From Pseudomonadales bacterium (GTDB taxonomy: Bacteria > Pseudomonadota > Gammaproteobacteria > Pseudomonadales > Halieaceae), in contig JACKNU010000003.1 in NCBI GenBank assembly GCA_024234675.1, forward strand, positions 62,001 through 126,000: 64,000 nt of DNA. Reading direction: 5' to 3'. Under the pieces are notes generated by a model. That model ran no database searches, was not told where the DNA came from, and was given only the letters and a program-made list of their open reading frames with translations. The stretch's first letter is position 1. Each line of letters opens with the position of its first letter. This document shows, in pieces, positions 16,394 to 25,661 of this stretch. The translations under genes and the position numbers were made by a program.

Positions 16394-17944
16394 CTACAAT
16401 TGGCTTTCCGGTACAATTATGGACATCACGCGCGTACTGAAACGGGTCCAGTAACCGGTTTCAGGTTCCGCGTCGAAGCGGACTTCCTCGCCGTCCTCCA
16501 GGGTGACCCACTGCAGGTCACCCTGTTCAGTCAACAGCACCCTGTAACCCAGCACCATCGCCCGCTGGTCGAAGTCGCTGGCCAGGTTGCTGGCGTACTC
16601 CGGGCTTTCCAGGAATACCCCCGGCTCGGTATTGAGCGCGACCGAGCGCCCGTCCACATTGAAGGAGCCGACGAACAGGTAGCGCTGGTCGAAGCCAATG
16701 AATTTGCCGTGCAGGCTGGCCCTGGATGACCCCCGCCAGCGTTTGCGGCCATCGACCGTCGCGGTGGCGCTGCTCGCCAGGGGCTTGAATTCGTACAGTT
16801 CGACGCCGCCGCGCACCAGTTCCTTGCGGTAGCGCATATAGCCAGCGTGTACCAGCGGAACGTCATTGGCCGCCAGCGAATTGGTCATGATTCGCACCCG
16901 CACGCCGCGCTGTTCCAGCCCCACCAGGTAGTCGGTGAAAGCCTCTCCGGGCACAAAATAGGGCGACACAATGATCAGTTCGCTGTGGGTGTCATCCATA
17001 ACATCCTTCAGGGCCGGGGCGAGATGGGTTTCCCTGGTCACCTCGTTGGCATCCACCTTGCCGGGGTGGTCGTACACCAGCTTCCAAGGCCCCCAGGAAA
17101 ATCTCATGTCGGCGAGCTGTTGCAGGCTGTCGAACTCGATCGCACGCACGGCATCGGCGTAGGGGGAGGACTCCGCCGTCCTCAAAAATTCATCGGATGC
17201 CTTGCGGTAGGCCGCAAGCTGTTGCGCGTCGGCATACCCATCCCCGGCAAAGGCGCGCAGCGGATAGACCCACCGGCTGTTCCAGTACAGATCAAAAGCA
17301 GCGGAGACCTCGGGCACCACCGGACCGATACACAGGGTGTCCATATCCGCGAAACCGACGTCCAGGGTCGCATCGAAATATTCATCGCCGATATTGCGAC
17401 CGCCGAGGATGGACGCCTGGTTATCGGCGGTCAGGCTCTTGTTATGCATGCGCCGGTTGACCCGCCGGGTGTCGGTAATGAAATCACCCACTCGCGCATC
17501 GCGATTGGCAAAGGGATTGAACAGCCGGATCTCCACATTGGGGTGGGCGTCGATGGCGGCGAGCATCTCGTCCTTGCCCGCGGTGTCCAGGTCATCCAGC
17601 AGAATCCGCACCCGCACGCCCCGGTCCGCCGCCGCCAACAGCTGGTTGTACAACACCCTGCCGGTCAGGTCGTCGCGCCAGATGTAATACTGCAGGTCCA
17701 GGGTCTTGTCCGCGGACTGTACCAGCAGGATTCGGGCATAGAACGCATCGAGTCCCTGCCCCAGGGGCAGGAAACCCGATTCTCCGGGGTGCTGCGCACG
17801 CAGGTCCGCGACCACCCGCCCAAGACGGGTCTGGCTGGTATCGGTCAGCGCATGGGAAGGCTTGCGCTCAAAATCCTTGGGCAGCGATGCGCAGCCCGCC
17901 GACAGGGCCAGTGTGGCCACCAACAGTCTGGTCAGGAACTTCAC
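16394..17944 (-). CDS. Phospholipase D family lipoprotein, ClsC-like
   Basis: 516 aa from a GTG at 17944. The start makes a lipoprotein signal (LVATLALSAGC). Two HKD motifs are present: MHNKSLTADN in the first half (with ILGGRNIGDEYF after it) and LHGKFIGFDQ in the second (with VGSFNVDGRS after it). The protein matches E. coli ClsC/YmdC-type phospholipase D proteins, which join phosphatidyl groups to make cardiolipin. The start is not certain, because another GTG lies 12 nt upstream and the ribosome site is weak. A partner like YmdB is not adjacent. Confidence 0.85.
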   Translation of the reverse strand: MKFLTRLLVATLALSAGCASLPKDFERKPSHALTDTSQTRLGRVVADLRAQHPGESGFLPLGQGLDAFYARILLVQSADKTLDLQYYIWRDDLTGRVLYNQLLAAADRGVRVRILLDDLDTAGKDEMLAAIDAHPNVEIRLFNPFANRDARVGDFITDTRRVNRRMHNKSLTADNQASILGGRNIGDEYFDATLDVGFADMDTLCIGPVVPEVSAAFDLYWNSRWVYPLRAFAGDGYADAQQLAAYRKASDEFLRTAESSPYADAVRAIEFDSLQQLADMRFSWGPWKLVYDHPGKVDANEVTRETHLAPALKDVMDDTHSELIIVSPYFVPGEAFTDYLVGLEQRGVRVRIMTNSLAANDVPLVHAGYMRYRKELVRGGVELYEFKPLASSATATVDGRKRWRGSSRASLHGKFIGFDQRYLFVGSFNVDGRSVALNTEPGVFLESPEYASNLASDFDQRAMVLGYRVLLTEQGDLQWVTLEDGEEVRFDAEPETGYWTRFSTRVMSIIVPESQL

Positions 17945-18072
17945 TTGCCCGGCACTCACTGGTTTTTGACTTGATGCCCCGCACTCTAACCCCGGCCTTG
18001 CAGCCAGGCAAACCAATGACGCCGGCTGTCGCGCTACGCAGCTGCGCCCTGACTGAAGGCAGAGGCGCAGCC

Positions 18073-19146
18073 TCAGGCAAATCGAACCCGCAGCGGCCGT
18101 GCGACGCCCGGGCCCGGCGCCTCGTCCAGCCTGCCAGGCAGTTGCCAGCCGCAGTTGGCACAGCACCCCCGGGGATCCAGGGACCACTTGCCCAGACGGT
18201 GCCAGTCCCGCTCTATCAGCAGCTCGCCGCAGCCGGGACAGTAGGTACTGGCGCCCGCGGGATCGTGCACATTGCCGGTGTAGGCGTAGCGCACACCGTT
18301 GGCCATGGCCACCCTGCGGGCCATTGCCAGGGTCGCCGCCGGCGTGGCAGCGTGCTCGCGCATTTTCCAGTCGGGATGAAAGGCGGTGAAATGCATGGGT
18401 ACGTCGGGCCCCAGGTGCTCCACCACCCAGGCGGTCATGGCATCGAGTTCAGCTTCGGAATCGTTTTCCCCGGGGATCAGCAGGGTGGTGAGTTCCAACC
18501 AGGTGTCGGTCTCGTGGCGGATGTACTGCAGGGTCTCCAGTATGGGTTGCAGGTGCCCGCCGCAGACTTTGTGGTAGAAACGCTCGGTGAAGGCCTTGAG
18601 GTCGACATTGGCGGCATCCATGGCCCCGAAAAATTCAGCCCGGGGCCGGGGGTCGATGTAGCCCGCCGTCACCGCGACCGTTTCAATACCGCTGGCGCGG
18701 CAGGCCGCAGCCACATCCAGCGCGTATTCCAGGAAAATGACAGGATCGTTATAGGTAAACGCCACGCTGCGGCAGTCCAGCTCCCGTGCCGCCCGGGCCA
18801 GGTCCTCCGGCAGGGCCCGGTCCGCCAGGGTATCCATTTCCCGGGACTTGCTCATATCCCAGTTCTGGCAGAACTTGCAGGCCAGGTTGCAGCCGGCTGT
18901 GCCGAAGGAGAGTACCGAGCTGCCGGGATAAAAGTGATTGAGCGGTTTTTTCTCGATCGGGTCCACGCAGAACCCGCTGGAGCGTCCGTAGCTGACCAGC
19001 TTGACTTCGCCGTCGAGGCACTGCCGCACATAGCACAGCCCCCGCTGGCCTTCCCGCAGGCGACAGTAGCGGGGACAGAGGTCGCACTGTACCCGGCCGT
19101 CGTCCAGCTGGTGCCAGTAGCGGGTTGCAACTATTGTTGGATCCAT
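18073..19146 (-). CDS. AmmeMemoRadiSam system radical SAM enzyme
   Basis: 357 aa. GTAGCNLACKFCQNW carries the C-x3-C-x2-C cluster motif (Cys86, 90, 93) that binds the SAM-coordinating [4Fe-4S]. An N-terminal Cys group (CDLCPRYC, Cys21/24/28 and Cys38) and a C-terminal Cys group (CPGCGELL and CCANCGW) suggest an extra cluster or zinc site. These features match TIGR04337, the radical SAM member of the AmmeMemoRadiSam system, related to PFL-activating enzymes. The substrate is unknown. It is divergent from the Memo and AMMECR1 genes, so the three system members are together. Confidence 0.92.
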   Translation of the reverse strand: MDPTIVATRYWHQLDDGRVQCDLCPRYCRLREGQRGLCYVRQCLDGEVKLVSYGRSSGFCVDPIEKKPLNHFYPGSSVLSFGTAGCNLACKFCQNWDMSKSREMDTLADRALPEDLARAARELDCRSVAFTYNDPVIFLEYALDVAAACRASGIETVAVTAGYIDPRPRAEFFGAMDAANVDLKAFTERFYHKVCGGHLQPILETLQYIRHETDTWLELTTLLIPGENDSEAELDAMTAWVVEHLGPDVPMHFTAFHPDWKMREHAATPAATLAMARRVAMANGVRYAYTGNVHDPAGASTYCPGCGELLIERDWHRLGKWSLDPRGCCANCGWQLPGRLDEAPGPGVARPLRVRFA

Positions 19147-19227
19147 ACCTTGTAATATGGGGCCGCAATAACCATATTGCAATTGTGGTTTAAGATTTTA
19201 TGGCTATATAGAGGTATGCACAGGCAG
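19147..19227. promoter_or_regulatory. Divergent AT-rich control region of the AmmeMemoRadiSam locus
   Basis: An AT-rich spacer between the radical SAM start and the Memo start. It contains GCAATA-ACCA-TATTGC (19165-19180), a perfect 6-bp inverted repeat, overlapped by AATATGG (19154-19160) and CCATATT (19172-19178). The dyads sit midway between the divergent genes, as expected for a shared operator. Confidence 0.45.
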
Positions 19228-20010
19228 ATGAAGACACGCCGGGAAGCGGTGGCCGGGATGTTCTACGAAGCGGACCCGGCGCGCCTGCAGCAACAGGTGG
19301 ACGCCCTGCTGGACGGCGCCCGGCAGCGGGCTCTGCCGCTGCCCAGGGGCCTGATCGTGCCCCACGCCGGGTATCGTTACTCCGGCGCTACCGCCGCGGC
19401 GGCCTACCGCTGCCTGGTGGGCGCCGCCGGCAAGATACGGCGCGTCGCCCTGCTGGGGCCGGCCCATCGCGTCTACCTGCCGGGTATGGCCCTGCCCGCG
19501 GGCGAGGCCTTCGCAACGCCGCTGGGAACTGTGCCCCTGGACCGTGGCGCCATGGACCAGATAGCCCGCCTGCCCGGAGTCTGTATTGCGGACGAGGCGC
19601 ACCGCCAGGAACACAGCCTGGAAGTGCAACTGCCTTTCCTGCAGCGGGTGCTGGGGGAGTTCGCCCTGGTACCCGTGGTGGTGGGACACTGCCCGCCCCG
19701 CCAGGTGGCGGGTGTGATCGACACCCTGGGGGCCATGGCCGACACCCTGCTGGTGGTGAGCACCGACCTGTCCCACTTCCACGACTACGCCACCGCGAAC
19801 CACCTGGACAGCCGCACCTGCGAGAAACTGCTGGCGCGCGAGTCCGGCCTGAGCGGGGCCGAAGCCTGCGGCGCCGCCGTGCTCAACGGTCTCATGGCGA
19901 GCAGCTTGATGCAGTCCCTGCGCATCAGCCAGTTGCAGCGCTGCAACTCCGGTGACACCGGCGGGGACCGGGAACGGGTGGTGGGCTATGGCGCCTTCGC
20001 CCTGCATTGA
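19228..20010 (+). CDS. AmmeMemoRadiSam system protein B (Memo homologue)
   Basis: 260 aa. REAVAGMFYEAD, VPHAGYRYSG, LLGPAHRVYLPG, EHSLEVQLPF and VVSTDLSHFHDY are the ordered landmarks of Memo-like proteins (TIGR04336), which resemble non-haem-iron dioxygenases and keep metal-binding His and Cys residues. In animals Memo has been linked to copper binding and redox. The start at 19228 puts the conserved KTRREAVAGMFY at the N-terminus; an ATG at 19216 is possible, but its GAGG is only one nt away. The AMMECR1 gene overlaps its end by 23 nt. Confidence 0.88.
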   Translation: MKTRREAVAGMFYEADPARLQQQVDALLDGARQRALPLPRGLIVPHAGYRYSGATAAAAYRCLVGAAGKIRRVALLGPAHRVYLPGMALPAGEAFATPLGTVPLDRGAMDQIARLPGVCIADEAHRQEHSLEVQLPFLQRVLGEFALVPVVVGHCPPRQVAGVIDTLGAMADTLLVVSTDLSHFHDYATANHLDSRTCEKLLARESGLSGAEACGAAVLNGLMASSLMQSLRISQLQRCNSGDTGGDRERVVGYGAFALH

Positions 20011-20563
20011 GCTGAGCGAGGGCCAGCAGGACCAGCTGCTGGGCATCGCGCGCCAGGCCATACACTGTCATCTCTCGGGACTGGCGCCGCCCGAGCCCGA
20101 TGGCCTGCCGGAGCCGCTGATGGCCAGGCTGGGGACATTTGTGACCCTGACCAGTGGCGCCGCCCTCAGGGGTTGTATCGGCTCCCTGCACGGCACCTTG
20201 CCCCTGCACCTCGCCGTGGCCGATGCCGCCTGCAGCGCGGCCTGCCGCGACCCGCGCTTCCCAACCCTGCGGGCCCAGGAGCTGGCCGGCATCCGCATCG
20301 AGATCGCGGTGCTGTCGCCGCTGCAACCTCTGCCGGCGGCCAGTCGCGAGCGGTTGCTGGCCAGCCTGCGCCCGGGTATAGACGGCCTGTTGCTCGAGGA
20401 CCGGGGGCACCGCTCTACGTTCCTGCCCAAAGTCTGGGAGCAGTTGCCGGACCCCGGGGAATTCTTCGCGCAGCTGCTGGCAAAGGCCGGCCTGCCCCCC
20501 GGGCACTGGTCAGGCACCCTGCGCTTGCAACGCTACCAGGCCCTGTCCTTCCGCGACCGCTGA
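19988..20563 (+). CDS. AmmeMemoRadiSam system protein A (AMMECR1 domain)
   Basis: 191 aa. FVTLTSGAALRGCIGSLHG holds the conserved LRGCIG motif of AMMECR1 proteins. PLHLAVADAACSAACRDPRF and the LLEDRGHRSTFLPKVWEQ block also match. The family has no proven reaction, but it co-occurs with Memo and the radical SAM protein in the AmmeMemoRadiSam system (TIGR04335). The ATG at 19988 is inside the Memo gene, so translation is coupled. The next gene encodes a small cytochrome c. Confidence 0.9.
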   Translation: MAPSPCIELSEGQQDQLLGIARQAIHCHLSGLAPPEPDGLPEPLMARLGTFVTLTSGAALRGCIGSLHGTLPLHLAVADAACSAACRDPRFPTLRAQELAGIRIEIAVLSPLQPLPAASRERLLASLRPGIDGLLLEDRGHRSTFLPKVWEQLPDPGEFFAQLLAKAGLPPGHWSGTLRLQRYQALSFRDR

Positions 20564-20618
20564 CTTGCGGTGCGGGTCTATAGTACGCTAGGCCAATCAC
20601 ATCTTGGCGGATACCTAC

Positions 20619-21038
20619 ATGGCAAGCAGGCTCATCTTCGCACCGCTGGCGGCCGCCTGGCTGTTGGCGGCCTCGTCACAACTGCCGGCCGCGGAGCCGG
20701 ACCTGAACCCCGCTATCCTGCTGGGTGAGCAGACTTTTGCCGACAATTGCCGCAAATGCCACCAACTTGACGGCTATGGCGAGGAGGCGCTGTACCCCTC
20801 CCTGCACCAGCAGCGCCTGCTGTCCGACAAGACCCTGCTTATCCAGACCCTGCTGCACGGCAGGATGGGCCAGGGACCGTCCCCGACAGCAGAGCCGGAG
20901 CGCCTGATGCCGGCGCTGGACTTCCTGTCCAACCGGGAAATCGCCGCGCTGATCGCCTACATCAGCAGCAGTTGGGGCGACGAGGTGATCGTGGTCAGCG
21001 AAGAAGACGTGCAGGCGGCGCGCCAGACAAACCCATAA
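20619..21038 (+). CDS. Small periplasmic c-type cytochrome
   Basis: 139 aa. The signal peptide ends near PAAE, and the haem site CRKCH lies at about residue 44-48, with a likely Met ligand in RLMPALDF. It is a class I monohaem cytochrome, probably a soluble electron carrier in the periplasm. The start at 20619 follows GGCGGA with 7 nt spacing, better than the TTG at 20604. It lies 55 nt after the AMMECR1 gene in the same direction and may be co-transcribed with the AmmeMemo genes. Confidence 0.85.
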   Translation: MASRLIFAPLAAAWLLAASSQLPAAEPDLNPAILLGEQTFADNCRKCHQLDGYGEEALYPSLHQQRLLSDKTLLIQTLLHGRMGQGPSPTAEPERLMPALDFLSNREIAALIAYISSSWGDEVIVVSEEDVQAARQTNP

Positions 21039-21167
21039 CTCACTTCTCTTTCCCATCGTAACAATCTGTTTTCCGGAATAAATTTGCCTCAGAACCCTAC
21101 TCTTTTTTATTGCAGTTCCGGCCCAGTAACACGACAATGGGCCCATGCTGTATTCGCAGTGGTCCGA

Positions 21168-22493
21168 ATGTTATTAAAACCCTCTCTTGCCCTGGCCTGC
21201 CTGGTGGCGATCGCCACGCCCCTGTGGGCCCAGCAGGAGCGGTTCGACGCTCCGTCCACCAGCGCCCTGCTGGCGCGCACGACGAATTCCGGTGAGACCG
21301 CAATCCGAAATGAAGCCCGGTCCGTCGCCAACGGCAAGGTCGAGCTGGAGCCACTGGACTTCCTGCTGAGCCCCGAGGAGATTCTCCGGCATCCCAATGC
21401 CAGCAGGCGACTGCTGGGGAAGGACGTGCAACCGGGAACCGCGGCCAGGCTGGTATGGAAACCCTCGAATACCTTCAGCGGCATGGCGGTGGAAACCCCG
21501 GTGCTGGTGGTCAACGGCGCCTATGATGGCCCCACTCTGTGCCTCACCGCTGCCGTGCACGGGGATGAACTCAATGGCATAGAGATGGTGCGACGGGTCA
21601 TGTATGAACTGGACCCGGGCAAGCTGCGCGGCATGGTGATCGGGGTACCCATCGTCAACCTGCTGGGCTTCAGCCGCAATTCCCGCTACCTGCCGGACCG
21701 GCGGGACCTGAACCGCTTCTTTCCCGGCAACCCCCGCGGCAGCGTGGCCTCGCGCATTGCCGCCGCCTTTTTCAGCGACGTGGTGAGGCACTGCGACCGG
21801 CTGGTGGACCTGCATACCGGCTCCTTCTACCGCACCAATATCCCGCAGTTGCGCGCCGACATGACCAACCCGAGAGTGGCGGATTTTGTCGAGCTGTTCG
21901 GCGCCATACCGGTGCTGAGTTCCGCCGGCAACTCCCGCTCGCTGCGCGCCGCCGCGGTGCAGGCCGGTATTCCCACCGTCACCATGGAAGCCGGTGAACC
22001 GATGCGCCTGCAGCGGGACATGGTGGAGGTGGGCGTCAACGAGATCATGACCCTGATGGCCAAAAGCGGCATGTATTCGGGACTGGACCTGTGGATGAAC
22101 CGCGCTCCCGCGTTTTACGACTCCGCCTGGGTCAGGGCGAATGCCTCGGGCATCCTGTTCAGCAGCATGGAGCTGGGGGCCGAGGTCGCCAGCGGCGACA
22201 TTCTCGGCGTGATAAGCGACCCCATAAGCAATGCGCAGCACGATATCGTCTCGCCCTACAAGGGCCGCATCCTGGGCATGGCCCTGGACCAGTTCGTGAT
22301 GCCCGGATTTGCCGTCTACCACATCGGCATTCATGCCACCAAGGGCTCGCAGGCGCAGTCGCCGGACGGCGAAGATGGCCCCGAGGACGACGCCTACGGC
22401 AGCGAGTTGCCGGGCGAGCCGGCAGACACGATGCCGCCCCAGGACCCGGGCGCGGCGGTGCTGCGGGCGGACGACAAGTTCGACGACGAATAG
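21168..22493 (+). CDS. Exported succinylglutamate desuccinylase / aspartoacylase family protein
   Basis: 441 aa. A signal peptide (about 1-21, ending LWA) is followed by a catalytic domain. AAVHGDELNGIEMVRR (Zn ligands His and Glu) and LVDLHTGSF (the later His) are the family hallmarks, and TVTMEAGEP carries the catalytic Glu region. Such enzymes cleave amide bonds of acylated amino acids. Export and a C-terminal acidic tail (DGEDGPEDD) differ from the cytosolic Arg-catabolism enzymes, so the substrate is probably extracellular. The 130-nt spacer upstream is AT-rich and may hold a promoter. Confidence 0.83.
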   Translation: MLLKPSLALACLVAIATPLWAQQERFDAPSTSALLARTTNSGETAIRNEARSVANGKVELEPLDFLLSPEEILRHPNASRRLLGKDVQPGTAARLVWKPSNTFSGMAVETPVLVVNGAYDGPTLCLTAAVHGDELNGIEMVRRVMYELDPGKLRGMVIGVPIVNLLGFSRNSRYLPDRRDLNRFFPGNPRGSVASRIAAAFFSDVVRHCDRLVDLHTGSFYRTNIPQLRADMTNPRVADFVELFGAIPVLSSAGNSRSLRAAAVQAGIPTVTMEAGEPMRLQRDMVEVGVNEIMTLMAKSGMYSGLDLWMNRAPAFYDSAWVRANASGILFSSMELGAEVASGDILGVISDPISNAQHDIVSPYKGRILGMALDQFVMPGFAVYHIGIHATKGSQAQSPDGEDGPEDDAYGSELPGEPADTMPPQDPGAAVLRADDKFDDE

Positions 22494-22505
22494 CTCGTCG
22501 GGGCC

Positions 22506-25500
22506 TCAGGCCCGGCTGCGCTGCTGCCACTGCAGCACCATCACCGTCAGCGCGGGCAGCATGGTCAGGGTGACCAGGGCCGCGCCGATTATCCCGAACA
22601 TCACAATGGCGCCCACCCCGCGGTACAACTCGGTGCCAGCGCCGGGAATCAGCACCAGCGGCGCCAGGCCGCACAGGGTGGTGATAGTGGACATGGCGAT
22701 GGGGCGCAGACGCGCCTCCACCGCTTCGATCACCGCGGTCAGCGGCACCATCCCCTCCTCTCTTACATTCTGGACCGCGCGATGCACGATCAGGATGGGG
22801 TTGTTTACCACCGTACCCATGAGAATCAGGAAGCCGAGCATGGAAATCATGTCAAAGGGCTGCACGATGGCCGCGAACCCGAATACCGGCAGCAAGCCGC
22901 CCACCTCGTTCAACAGCCACAGGCCGACGATGCCCCCCGCTATTCCCAGGGGAATCGAGGTCATGATCAGCAGCGGATAGCCCCAGTGACTGAAGATGGC
23001 GACCATGAGCAGGTAAATCACCAGCAGGGCCACCAGGTAATTGCCCCACAGGGCCTCGCGAGTGGCGTCCAGCTGGTCGGCGGCGCCGGAGATGGCAATG
23101 CTGACATCTGCCGGAATCCTGCCCTGCGCGCGCAGGTAACCCACCACGTCGCTCTGCACCCGGGCGACCCCGGTCTCCAGGGCGGTACTGCGCGGCGGAA
23201 TAATGTTCAGGGTGACCGTGCGGCGGCCATTGACCCGCCGCACGATGCTGGCGTCAACGGTCTCGTGAATATCCACCAGCGCGTCCAGCGGCAATACCTC
23301 TCCGGCCGCGGTGTAGACCGGCAACTGGCCCAGGGTATCCAGCGAGGCTTCCTGCCCGACATCGCTATAAAGGTAAATATCGATCTTGTCATCGGCTATG
23401 AAGAATTCGTCCACATAGCTGCCGTCAGTCAGCGCCGAGACCGTAAACCCCAGGGTTTCCGCCGTCATTCCCAGTTCCGCAGCGCGCTCCCAGCGCGGTC
23501 GTATCTCCACCATGGGCTGGGCCAGGCTCAGGGAGGTGGGCTGGGTCTGGATGCGCGGGTTGTCGAATACTTCCCCGGCGCGGCGGTAAGCTGCCTGGGC
23601 GACCTCATAGATGGCCGCCAGGTCGGGGCCGGCGATATCGAGGTTGATGCTGCGGGTGCCACCGTCATTGCTGGAGATGATGGAGCCGCGGGCGGCAAAG
23701 GCGCGCATCCCGGGGTACTGCTCGTACTTGCGGGTGATGGCGTCCATCAGCGGCTCTATGTCGACCGCCCGCAATGGCTCGCTGATGATGCGCACCGCTT
23801 CCGGGGCGATCCGCATATTGATGTAGGCGATGGCCGGGACCTCGCTCTCGCCGCGGTCATAGAGCTCCGGGTCGGCCCCCACATGGGGCAGCAGGTAAGC
23901 CTCCAGCTCCCGGGCTATCCGCTCCATGGCCGCCATGTTGTAGCCGGGCGGCGCGTTCATGGTGGCGAAGACCTTGGGCTCCTCACCCTCGGGCAGGTAC
24001 TCCGCCGCCGGCGTCAGCCACCACATCACCGCCCCGCTGGCGAGCAGGGTGACGGCGATGCAGGCCCGCCTGGCCGCGGGCGTGCCGATCACCCTCTCCA
24101 CAGCGGCCAGGGTGGCGCGCCGCAGGCGATGGCCCCGGCCGGCGGAATCGGTCCCCGCTGCGGCGGATCCCGCATCGACCAGGGTGAGGCGCGCCGCGGC
24201 GCCGGGCAACACCGTCACGGCCACCAGCATGGAGGCGAGGATAGCCGCGGAGATGGCGATCGCCACGTCGGAATACAACTGGCCCGCCTCCTGCTCGACA
24301 AAGGCCACCGGCACAAACACCAGCACCGTGGTCATGGTGGAGGCGAATACGGCGGGCCACACCTGCTGCACGCCGCGCACCGCGGCGCGCAACCGGTCTG
24401 CGCCCCGACGGCGCTCCAGTTCGATGCTCTCCAGCACCACGATGCTGTTGTCCAGGGTCATGCCGATAGCGAAGGCGATCCCGGCCAGCGAGATGACGTT
24501 GACAGTCCGCCCCGCCAGCAGCAGGCCCAGGAAAGCCACGATGATACAGATGGGTATACCCATGACACCGACCAGGGTGGCGGGCAGGGAGCGCAGGAAG
24601 ATGTACATCACCAGGGTGGCGAACAGGGCCCCGAGGATGAGGTTCTGCCAGACATTGCGCACCGAGTCCTCGACATAGACCACATCGTCCGCCATGGCGT
24701 GGATGTGCATGCCCGCCGGATTCAGCAACTCCCGGTTGATCGCCTCGATCTCGGGGATCATCTGCCGCTTGATATCGATGACATTGGAGCCGGCCTCCCG
24801 GCGCAGGGCCACGAACAGGTTGGGCGAGCCATTGAAGGAGGCATTGGCGCGCTTCTCGAAATGATCCAGGCGAATAGTGGCCACATCGGACAGGCGGATC
24901 ACCGAGTCAGCCCGGCGCGCCAGTATCAGTTGCTCGAGCTCAGCGATATCCTCGAAGCGCCCCACGGTGCGCATCAGGTATTGCCGCTTGCCGGAGTCTA
25001 TCTCCCCGGCGGAGCGATCGCGATTGCGGCTGCGGATGGCTTCGCGCACATCCGTCAGCGACAGCCCCCGCTGCGCCAGGCGCGCGGGATCGACCAGGAT
25101 CTGTATCTGCCGCTCGGCACCGCCGAAGACGTTGACCTCCGAAACCCCCGGCACACTGGCCAGGCGGGGTTTGACGTTGTCATCGACAAAATCCAGGGTC
25201 ATATCCATGTCCAGCTGGCGAGGGTTACCCGGCAGCGGCAACACGCTGTAAAACATAAAGAAGTTGGTGGAGAAGGAGTTGGCGAAAATGCGCGGTTCGT
25301 CGACATTTTCCGGGTAGGAGGGCACCTGGCTGAGGGCGTTGTTGACCCGGATCAGCATGTCGGTTACATCGGTACCAAAGGGGAATTCCAGTTGTATCTC
25401 GGCCACGCCGCTGCGAGCCGTGGCCGTGATCCGCGACAGGTTGGGCAGGTTGCGCAGGTAATCCTCCTGCTCCACCAGTATTTCCTTTTCCACGTCCTGT

Positions 25501-25661
25501 GGCGTGGCGCCCGGCCAGACCGTGCGCACCCCTATGGCGCGCACATCCAGGTCGGGGATCATCTGCACCGGGATACGCAGGGCGGCAACGATGCCCAGCA
25601 GGCAGACTATCAACACCGTGACGGTTATCAGGGTGCCGCGGCCGATTATCCGTTCAAACAT
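22506..25661 (-). CDS. RND efflux transporter permease
   Basis: 1051 aa, full length for RND permeases, with twelve predicted membrane segments and two large periplasmic loops. The N-terminus and the P-G-A-T-P-Q-D-V-E-K-E block are typical. In TM4, GMTLDNSIVVLE aligns with the proton-relay Asp pair of AcrB (GLLVDDAIVVVE) but has Asp-Asn, as in many HAE-1 relatives. Substrates are unknown. The adaptor gene overlaps its start by 8 nt; no outer-membrane channel gene is adjacent, so it probably shares one encoded elsewhere. Confidence 0.93.
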   Translation of the reverse strand: MFERIIGRGTLITVTVLIVCLLGIVAALRIPVQMIPDLDVRAIGVRTVWPGATPQDVEKEILVEQEDYLRNLPNLSRITATARSGVAEIQLEFPFGTDVTDMLIRVNNALSQVPSYPENVDEPRIFANSFSTNFFMFYSVLPLPGNPRQLDMDMTLDFVDDNVKPRLASVPGVSEVNVFGGAERQIQILVDPARLAQRGLSLTDVREAIRSRNRDRSAGEIDSGKRQYLMRTVGRFEDIAELEQLILARRADSVIRLSDVATIRLDHFEKRANASFNGSPNLFVALRREAGSNVIDIKRQMIPEIEAINRELLNPAGMHIHAMADDVVYVEDSVRNVWQNLILGALFATLVMYIFLRSLPATLVGVMGIPICIIVAFLGLLLAGRTVNVISLAGIAFAIGMTLDNSIVVLESIELERRRGADRLRAAVRGVQQVWPAVFASTMTTVLVFVPVAFVEQEAGQLYSDVAIAISAAILASMLVAVTVLPGAAARLTLVDAGSAAAGTDSAGRGHRLRRATLAAVERVIGTPAARRACIAVTLLASGAVMWWLTPAAEYLPEGEEPKVFATMNAPPGYNMAAMERIARELEAYLLPHVGADPELYDRGESEVPAIAYINMRIAPEAVRIISEPLRAVDIEPLMDAITRKYEQYPGMRAFAARGSIISSNDGGTRSINLDIAGPDLAAIYEVAQAAYRRAGEVFDNPRIQTQPTSLSLAQPMVEIRPRWERAAELGMTAETLGFTVSALTDGSYVDEFFIADDKIDIYLYSDVGQEASLDTLGQLPVYTAAGEVLPLDALVDIHETVDASIVRRVNGRRTVTLNIIPPRSTALETGVARVQSDVVGYLRAQGRIPADVSIAISGAADQLDATREALWGNYLVALLVIYLLMVAIFSHWGYPLLIMTSIPLGIAGGIVGLWLLNEVGGLLPVFGFAAIVQPFDMISMLGFLILMGTVVNNPILIVHRAVQNVREEGMVPLTAVIEAVEARLRPIAMSTITTLCGLAPLVLIPGAGTELYRGVGAIVMFGIIGAALVTLTMLPALTVMVLQWQQRSRA

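Noticed and set aside
15012..19155. Long forward frames opposite the LLM, PLD and radical SAM genes
   Set aside because: Same shadow effect; the reverse-strand genes have complete catalytic motifs.
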